Of a stretch of DNA of 64,000 nucleotides, positions 60,801 to 64,000 are shown piece by piece (position 1 is the first letter of the stretch; every line of letters starts with the position of its first letter). The position numbers and the translations under genes were made by a program. The DNA is from Heliocidaris tuberculata. Lineage: Eukaryota; Echinodermata; Echinoidea; Camarodonta; Echinometridae. The stretch is taken from assembly GCA_025618425.1 (NCBI GenBank), contig CM046838.1:10775752-10839751 (forward strand), written 5' to 3'. The notes beneath the pieces were generated by a model that was not told where the DNA came from, made no database searches, and saw only the letters and a list, made by a program, of their open reading frames with translations.

Positions 60801-63200
60801 ATTGCATTAGAGAAATGTACAACTTATGTGAGCAAATTTCCCTAAGTTCATAAAACATACTTTTGAAGCCGATTGTTAACACTGTCAACACCAACAATGA
60901 TACCTGCACCAAAAATGAAATGTATGTCACGTGTCAATATTGACATTTGGAAAAGCATGCAGTGTAAGACTGACATAATCTGTGCACTTAAATTCTTGTG
61001 CTCATATATACATGTAGGAGTTTAAAATGAAAAAGAAAAAATTAAAAACAAACAAAAAAATGTCTGTTTTCAAAACACATACAAATCAACATCCAGTGTA
61101 CCTCAAAAACAATGTGATTACAAAAACTGTGCTAAACATTCATATAGTGTTAGTTGGAAATTCATTCATACAAGTCCAGCATATACTCTCTAATCATGGC
61201 TGTTTTTAATAGATGAGTATGCATGCCCATGTACATGTAGATCAAGTGTAAGGTTTGTGGTTAACATGATAAAGAGACAGATAGAAGAATCTCATCGACC
61301 GCAAGTGCGGTCTGAAAAGGTATCTCAACTAGCGAAACCAATACAGTTGGGGAATTTAGAAACCACCTGAGGCATCATTCACTTTCATAAGTATTGTGTC
61401 AGAGTTTGCCTTCTGAATTGTTTAGTAGAGATCCTGTTTCTAAGTGTTTACAAATATGACTGCTAAGAGCCAGAAGGGTGTTTATGCATATCATTTAACA
61501 TATTGTTAATGGCCTTCTGCCTCTAAGCAGACAACTGAAAACATGAAAGAAAGAAGGGCTCAACTCCATAAAATCAGTTTTTCAGATATTAAGAAAACAC
61601 TTAGGCCTGTATTCTTGAAAGTGGCCAAAGTTAAGCCTGGCTTAACTTAGGCCGCTGCTTTATGAAAGGCCATTCGTCAACCCCTAAGTCCCATATAAAT
61701 AACTATATTTATGTAACAAAATAAAGAAACAAAATTAGTTTCTGGTGTGAAATGCACATTGGAAATCAATTCTATCGTGTTGGTTTTTATATTTGCATTT
61801 AATCCCAGAACTATGACCAGTGGTTTTGTAGGATTAAAAGAGGGTGACATTTGGCTCTCCATAATTCGGTGGCCTAAACCTACACACTTAGGCGGGGGCT
61901 TAAAGTTAGGCGCCTTTCGAGAATACGGGCCTTATCTTATGTCTTAAATGATGTAAGTATGTTCATGTATTAAATGTTCCCTACAAAGAAGAAAACATTC
62001 TGTCTCTTAAGCTTGTGATAATAATATTAAAGTTTTTTTCTTTATATCTCAAAAACAGTTTTCATGGAGCTGGATCCTTCTTCCTCTCATCTATGCAGTT
62101 GCATGTGCATGTAGCTTCCACGTAAATTGTGCTCTATATTCAAATGAATCTAGTGAGAACCAGTGGTGGATTAGTATACAGTTTTGAATATAGAATGTTT
62201 ATATCACATGCTGTTTGTTACCTTGTCTCTCCCTCTACCATATCGCTAAAGCATGCAATGAAGAGAAGTATAGGGATAAGAAGAATAGATGCATTTCACA
62301 CAAACACACGCAAAAATAAAGTTAAGCTTAAGAAAGAATCTGCCTGGATTATCATCTAGGAAGAAAACAGATATTATTCTTTCTAAGACAAATTCTCTAC
62401 GTATCAGAACTGTAAGATCTAAAATTAATTTTAAGGTCAAATTTTGAGGTCCTTTCCTTGTGTAGGGAACTGGACATTGGTTATTCTCTAAGGAATCCAA
62501 TATCTAAATTTTATGCTTTGGGATGAAAAAGATTTCATTTTCAAAACAAACAAGTCCTATATCAGCATTAAACTACCTATAAACTATATTAGCCACCCTG
62601 GACACTGAATGGGTGAAGAAATCTAGTCACACATTCAAAATGTTTGAAATTCCGTTAATTGTTAATTTCCAAACTTTGACAAATACTATATACAGGTACA
62701 TGGTTTGATTTCTTAAAATTGGATAGCCTTTCACTGAAAATGCAATACATGTATTTCATCAAAGACAAATGAATGAAAAATAAAACTGGAATGACAGTTG
62801 AGGACAGTTTAGATTTGTCACAGAAATCTGATCATCCATATCTAACAAAACATAGATTTGTTTTATCCATGATCCATATATTGAAAAAAGCATATGAAAC
62901 AAAAATAGAATTTACACAAGATAGATATCACTGTATTGCTACTTAATAATGGCTACTAACTCAAGTTAAGTTCACATCACACATTAATGTAAGTTAATTC
63001 TTGACTAGTCTTAGTCTTACCAGATTCATCATGCTATTCTTTTTGGTCTGTTTGCCGCGTTGGTTACTACGGAGACGATCAACATGTTTGCTGATATCCC
63101 ACATGACCACTTGACCGTTGATGCAGCCAGCAGTGATGATGTTGGGATCAGAAGGGTTAAACTTGAAGCAGAAGATGTCATCTGGAGCTTCTAGTAACAC
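41258..63200 (-). CDS. DNAI3: Dynein axonemal intermediate chain 3 (WDR63), C-terminal part
   Basis: Eleven minus-strand exons join in phase: 63200-63021, 59145-59023, 57904-57831, 57208-57076, 53824-53740, 44155-44019, 43445-43251, 42880-42676, 42256-42165, 41795-41676 and 41401-41258. They total 1488 nt, or 495 codons plus stop. The product matches the C-terminal half of DNAI3/WDR63 (about 890 residues in vertebrates). This WD40 intermediate chain is the homologue of Chlamydomonas IC140 of the inner dynein arm f/I1, which acts in motile cilia and sperm flagella. WD-repeat ends visible: GQVVMWD, GYVAIWD, TFSLWKEG, GNVDVWD and GTLHILEV. Diagnostic blocks: LLEAPDDIFCFKF, LVYADWKLEKD, LQRSPFFKD and WDLLDKTHEPS. 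The N-terminal exons lie beyond 64000. Confidence 0.96.
41676..41795 (-). CDS. DNAI3: DNAI3 exon j
   Basis: Forty codons, phase 0 at both ends. Acceptor GTTTCCCCTTCAG, donor GTAAAAATTAG. Predicted helical and highly charged (LSSFTYYLDREVQRLDYQES to LDQEEAQKK), matching the Y..REV..L.Y.E.R coiled segment after the propeller. Confidence 0.93.
42165..42256 (-). CDS. DNAI3: DNAI3 exon i
   Basis: Codes for KQQLLAVTDKIGTLHILEVP and WTLRNPTPNE, the last propeller strand and start of the C-terminal tail. Acceptor GATTGATTACAG, donor GTAGGTACC. The match to the family (KQQ..A..D..GTLHILE.PWTL) is unambiguous. Confidence 0.95.
42676..42880 (-). CDS. DNAI3: DNAI3 exon h
   Basis: Codes for FGPLLTSNAAAKPLTAAYW, SPTRPAVFYIGTAEGNVDVW, DLLDKTHEPSLSQNISAAG and IYPWVVS, with a split last codon (phase 1 out). 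Acceptor CTCCATTTCAG, donor GTAAGATC. A full WD repeat with the DNAI3-specific WDLL.KTHEP signature. Confidence 0.96.
43251..43445 (-). CDS. DNAI3: DNAI3 exon g
   Basis: Sixty-five codons, phase 0 at both ends. Acceptor CCATTACAG, donor GTTTGTAATG. EGELVYADWKLEKDTDSGRL, LQRSPFFKDVLLLVGGW and TFSLWKEGKE form one complete WD repeat, the best-conserved block of the gene. Confidence 0.96.
43820..43975. repeat. CT-rich and poly-C low-complexity tract
   Basis: TCTCTCTCT runs and C runs of 7-13 in the intron between DNAI3 exons f and g, directly downstream of exon f. Confidence 0.75.
44019..44155 (-). CDS. DNAI3: DNAI3 exon f
   Basis: Codes for LEKQPKSELEKKDSSMGG to TTKFYVGTQ. Acceptor ATATAATTACAG, donor GTAAGAAT. 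A low-complexity charged linker leads into the conserved KF.VGT(E/Q) strand that precedes EGELVYADWK. Confidence 0.92.
44574..44733. mobile_element. TA-flanked 160-bp MITE, pogo/mariner-like ends
   Basis: TA at 44572-44573 and 44734-44735. Ends CAGTGGAAACGCGTTATAAA and TAAGTTTCCACTG are inverted. Subterminal GTTATAACGAG resembles the CGTTATAACGA motif of pogo/Tigger-type elements. Too short to code. Confidence 0.7.
44736..45635. other. Intron sequence without recognised features
   Basis: Part of the 9.6-kb DNAI3 intron between exons e and f. AT-rich with TACATGTA words. Confidence 0.35.
45636..45790. repeat. Inverted relative of the 8470-8752 repeat
   Basis: CTTAAAGGGTACTAATCACC, AAAATTTATTTTGCTCTGTA and CTATAAAGAGATATTGCAA match the reverse complement of 8590-8728. 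Confidence 0.5.
46691..47453 (+). repeat. Dispersed 770-bp repeat, copy 2
   Basis: Same order and orientation of landmarks as 4869-5640: ACTAGCTGAAGCAGCCCG, TTCATGATTAATCACAG, ATGTTACGTCGGCCCTGTGG, GATTCTCGCACACAGAGCAT, CTTAGGAGGACCGACGG, CGATATTCCTAAGTGA. Diverged by many substitutions and small indels. Confidence 0.65.
47454..48594. other. Intron sequence with homopolymer runs
   Basis: C runs at about 47639-47648, 47817-47836 and 48068-48084 and A-rich stretches. Open frames here are rich in Pro or Lys/Gln and reflect those runs. No gene seen. Confidence 0.4.
48595..49622. mobile_element. 1.03-kb foldback element
   Basis: AGTGCATCCCCCCAAAAAAG then TTAACAGTTGGAAAAAG at the left. CCAACTGTTAACTTTTTTCT then GGGACGCACT at the right. 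Inner inverted blocks: ATTTTACGCTTGAGTGAGCA (about 48979) with TGCTCACTCAAGCGTAAAAT (about 49468). The terminal motif is also partly repeated inside at 48860-48890 (GACAGTTGGAAAAGTCTCC). No coding frame. Confidence 0.7.
49639..49910. mobile_element. Repeat with GGTCCACAAAC ends, copy 2
   Basis: GGTCCACAAACAAAAATTC at the left and CCTTGTGGACCATCCTG at the right. Similar in order to 39582-39893 but shorter. Bounded by TA runs on both sides. Confidence 0.65.
49911..49978. repeat. (TA)n microsatellite
   Basis: About 33 TA units with one CAT interruption. Confidence 0.8.
50471..50549. repeat. (TA)n/(GTAT)n microsatellite
   Basis: TATGTATGTATG at both edges of a TA run of about 52 bp. Confidence 0.8.
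50560..51112. mobile_element. MITE, relative of the 28183-28772 family
   Basis: Ends AAAGGTTGGATTGCCCTTTAA at the right (51091-51111); the left end is degraded (ACAGGTTGGTCCCTG). Internal AAGAAAGTTATGAATGTTTG, AATGAGATCACTACATCTAT and CAAACTTTCACCAATCTG blocks match the family. Confidence 0.65.
51113..52114. other. Intron sequence without recognised features
   Basis: AT-rich DNAI3 intron sequence with no repeat boundary or coding signal that I can support. Confidence 0.35.
52115..53208 (+). mobile_element. GACG-tailed tandem-repeat element, ATGCCTCCG family, copy 3
   Basis: Starts ACAAGATGAATGCCACTGCA then TATGCCTCTGCC. Six or so diverged units of about 150 bp (TATGACCTTTGACC, CCAAAATCTAATCA, AAGTTTGAAGTTCATACCTC) precede a GGGACGGACGGACGAACGG tract. 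It ends GGTGGGCGGAGGCATAAAA. Same subfamily as 21428-22840; the left half of the terminal hairpin is shortened. Confidence 0.72.
53740..53824 (-). CDS. DNAI3: DNAI3 exon e (small, isolated)
   Basis: Twenty-eight codons plus one base (IPINRIEGSGDYCPTRVSLQ and on to GDRSV). Acceptor GGCCTCTACAG, donor GTGAGTATAG. Too short to stand out alone, but it supplies the phase shift needed between exons d (out 0) and f (in 1). It also fits the linker that follows LDL.WKP in the family. It sits alone between introns of 3.3 and 9.6 kb. Confidence 0.85.
54048..54313. repeat. Two-unit tandem duplication
   Basis: Units 54048-54189 and 54190-54313 share AGCAAACAGGAAACTGGAAG, ATATAGTCTCATGTTGTTC and CTGTTCACGATTTCCAGTG. 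The second lacks a 17-bp AT-rich piece. Very similar, so probably recent. Confidence 0.75.
54803..54836. repeat. (GA)n microsatellite
   Basis: About 17 GA units after a GATAGATAGATTGATA run. Confidence 0.8.
55730..56493 (+). mobile_element. GACG-tailed repeat element, GTCCCCGCCG family, full copy 2
   Basis: Near-identical to 35853-36757 from ACAAGTGAATGAGTAAATT to CGGCGGGGACA, including the 170-bp unique part. It has three rather than four 145-bp units and small changes in the ACGG/AC microsatellite. The minus-strand open frames here are repeat-derived. Confidence 0.8.
57076..57208 (-). CDS. DNAI3: DNAI3 exon d
   Basis: Codes for YVAIWDTRPPKGQTPTIDNS to FKHLDLTWKPVIK. Acceptor TTGATGATTCAG, donor GTAATTTTAC. 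The WDTRPPK and F.HLDL.WKP blocks are DNAI3 hallmarks. Phase 2 in, phase 0 out. Confidence 0.94.
57831..57904 (-). CDS. DNAI3: DNAI3 exon c
   Basis: Codes for ITRVGIVCENKQQQCHQIL then TASTDG (last codon split, phase 2 out). Acceptor CTTTTTCCCAG, donor GTAAGTTAAC. This is the inner strand of the WD repeat that ends GYVAIWD in the next exon. Confidence 0.93.
58061..58950 (-). pseudogene. DNAI3: Array of decayed tandem copies of DNAI3 exon b
   Basis: Five copies of the true exon (59023-59145) lie in the following intron at about 58061-58145, 58222-58320, 58425-58547, 58632-58730 and 58830-58950, a period of about 190-205 bp with a pyrimidine-rich spacer (CCCTCCC, CATCTCTCT). Shared words include CCATATGATCTGG, GGCAGACAC and GTACCTGACTA. 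Stops and shifts are present: the third copy reads ENAE then a stop where the exon has ENADKTPVVR. The copy nearest exon c still reads EDVEKTPIVRYFRVSATEHS. None can serve as an intact exon. Confidence 0.82.
59023..59145 (-). CDS. DNAI3: DNAI3 exon b
   Basis: Forty-one codons, phase 0 at both ends. Acceptor CTTCCATTAG, donor GTAAGTAAC. Contains TPVVRYCAVSAIEHSHKTAI and DIQWVPDHME, the conserved VSSIE..HK..I.DI.W block of DNAI3. Several decayed copies of this exon lie downstream in the same intron (58061-58950). Confidence 0.94.
59852..60000. repeat. Poly-G runs
   Basis: A G run of about 32 bases at 59852-59883 and a shorter TTTTTTGGGGGGGGGGG tract at 59977-59999. Confidence 0.8.
60001..61603. 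other. Intron sequence without recognised features
   Basis: Part of the 3.9-kb DNAI3 intron between exons a and b. AT-rich; no repeat ends or exon-like stretch found. Confidence 0.35.
61604..61931. mobile_element. MITE with GGCCTGTATTCTTGAAAG ends
   Basis: Left GGCCTGTATTCTTGAAAG; right CTTTCGAGAATACGGGCC, an imperfect 18-bp inverted pair. TTAAGCCTGGCTTAACTTAG lies near the left, and GGCGGGGGCTTAAAGTTAGG near the right, extending the symmetry. Confidence 0.7.
63021..63200 (-). CDS. DNAI3: DNAI3 exon a (first exon in window)
   Basis: Sixty codons, phase 0 at both ends. Acceptor TTCTGACCCCAG, donor GTAAGACT. LLEAPDDIFCFKFNPSDP then AGCINGQVVMWDI is a WD40 repeat nearly identical to the vertebrate protein. 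The basic stretch RSNQRGKQTKKNS follows, as in DNAI3. Confidence 0.95.
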
Positions 63201-63277
63201 CTGGGGTCAGAAGAAAAGGATAGATTCCAATAACTCTGAAGTTATTCCTAAAATTGCTTTATCTAGCTCGCCCGTGA

Positions 63278-63735
63278 TTTGGCAAAAGGGAGAAGAAAAT
63301 TTTGAGAAAAATGACTTTGAAGGTTCACCATTTTCCTGTGTCATAGAAACCTTGTATATAGATATATGCTGGTGGCTTTTGTTTTAAGATTTGATATACA
63401 GTTGAAATATTCTTTCCAAATATGGTTGTTATTTGGCAGAAGGGTGTATCTGCAAATAAACCAAACAAAATTCTTTGCTTATTTTGGCAGAAAGGTGTAT
63501 CTGCAGATACACCTTTCTGCCAAATTAATTCACCCATTTTCTAAAAAAATGATTGATATGGCAAAATGGTGGATCTGCTTTTGCCAAATTAAATCAATTT
63601 TTTTTGTCCATGATTAATATGTCAAAAGGGGGAATGTGCTGATACACCCATGTGCCAAATAAAATTTAATATTTTTGTGCATTTTAATAATTTGCCAAAG
63701 GGGGGTATGTGATGATACATATATTTCCTAAATTA
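63278..63735. repeat. Array of degenerate palindromic TTTGGCA...TGCCAAA units
   Basis: Units of about 80-100 bp containing TTTGGCAAAAGG, GGTGTATCTGC, GATACACC and TGCCAAATTAAATCA. A perfect palindrome of 46 bp sits at 63483-63528 (arms from TTTGGCAGAAAGGTGTATC to CTGCAG at the centre). Divergence increases to the right. Upstream intron of DNAI3. Confidence 0.6.
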
Positions 63736-64000
63736 AATCACTATTTTTTCAAATGATCTTAAAGGTATCGTACAGTAGTGGGAAAGGTGGCGCTTTGGAT
63801 ATTTAACTACTTTGTCAGCTGAAATGGAAATTACTACATATACTGTTGCGAAATGATTAATTTCGAACATAGGTGACGTTTGTTTGAAGAAAAATGGTTT
63901 AGAAATGGCTAAAATATCCAAAAAGATATACATCGAATTACTTGCGCTGTACCGTAAGTGTGTATAAACAATGTGTGCGAACCGCTATGCGCCGTTGAGC

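Overview
This is a eukaryotic, animal-type genomic window: AT-rich, long introns, small in-phase exons, no bacterial operons. Abundant TACATGTA-type simple sequence, hairpin MITEs and GACG-tailed tandem-repeat elements suggest a marine invertebrate. An echinoderm such as a sea urchin is my best guess, but the species cannot be fixed from the sequence.

Two protein genes lie on the minus strand. The first (33897 down to 822) is a complete ten-exon gene whose exons join in phase to 821 codons plus a stop. It encodes a signal peptide, four fibronectin-III/cytokine-receptor-like ectodomain modules, one transmembrane helix, a box1-like motif and a long Ser/Pro-rich tail with three DSGY tyrosine sites. 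I read it as a divergent type I (gp130/domeless-like) cytokine receptor. The second (63200 down to 41258, 5' part outside the window) is DNAI3/WDR63, an intermediate chain of the inner-arm axonemal dynein. Eleven in-phase exons give the C-terminal 495 residues with WD40 repeats and the C-terminal acidic tail. The two genes have unrelated jobs (membrane signalling and ciliary motility) and seem to be chance neighbours.

Layout: 1-821 is the 3' flank of the receptor. 822-33897 is the receptor, with introns full of MITEs, two GACG-tailed arrays and several foldback elements. 33898-41257 is intergenic, with a 258-bp inverted repeat, a second-family GACG-tailed array, and a perfect 96-bp inverted repeat enclosing a tRNA-like Pol III unit. 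41258-63200 is DNAI3. 63201-64000 is an upstream DNAI3 intron with a palindromic array.

The most unusual observations are: decayed tandem copies of exon sequence next to a functional exon in both genes (9705-10005 and 58061-58950); the tRNA-like unit inside a perfect inverted repeat (37476-37908); a dispersed 16-bp motif, TGTAATGTCCGTAACG, found about nine times in 15174-17601; nested transposon insertions with readable target-site duplications (6437-7369 and 30624-31266); and a 643-bp TTA-flanked element made largely of TACGC/GCGTA words.
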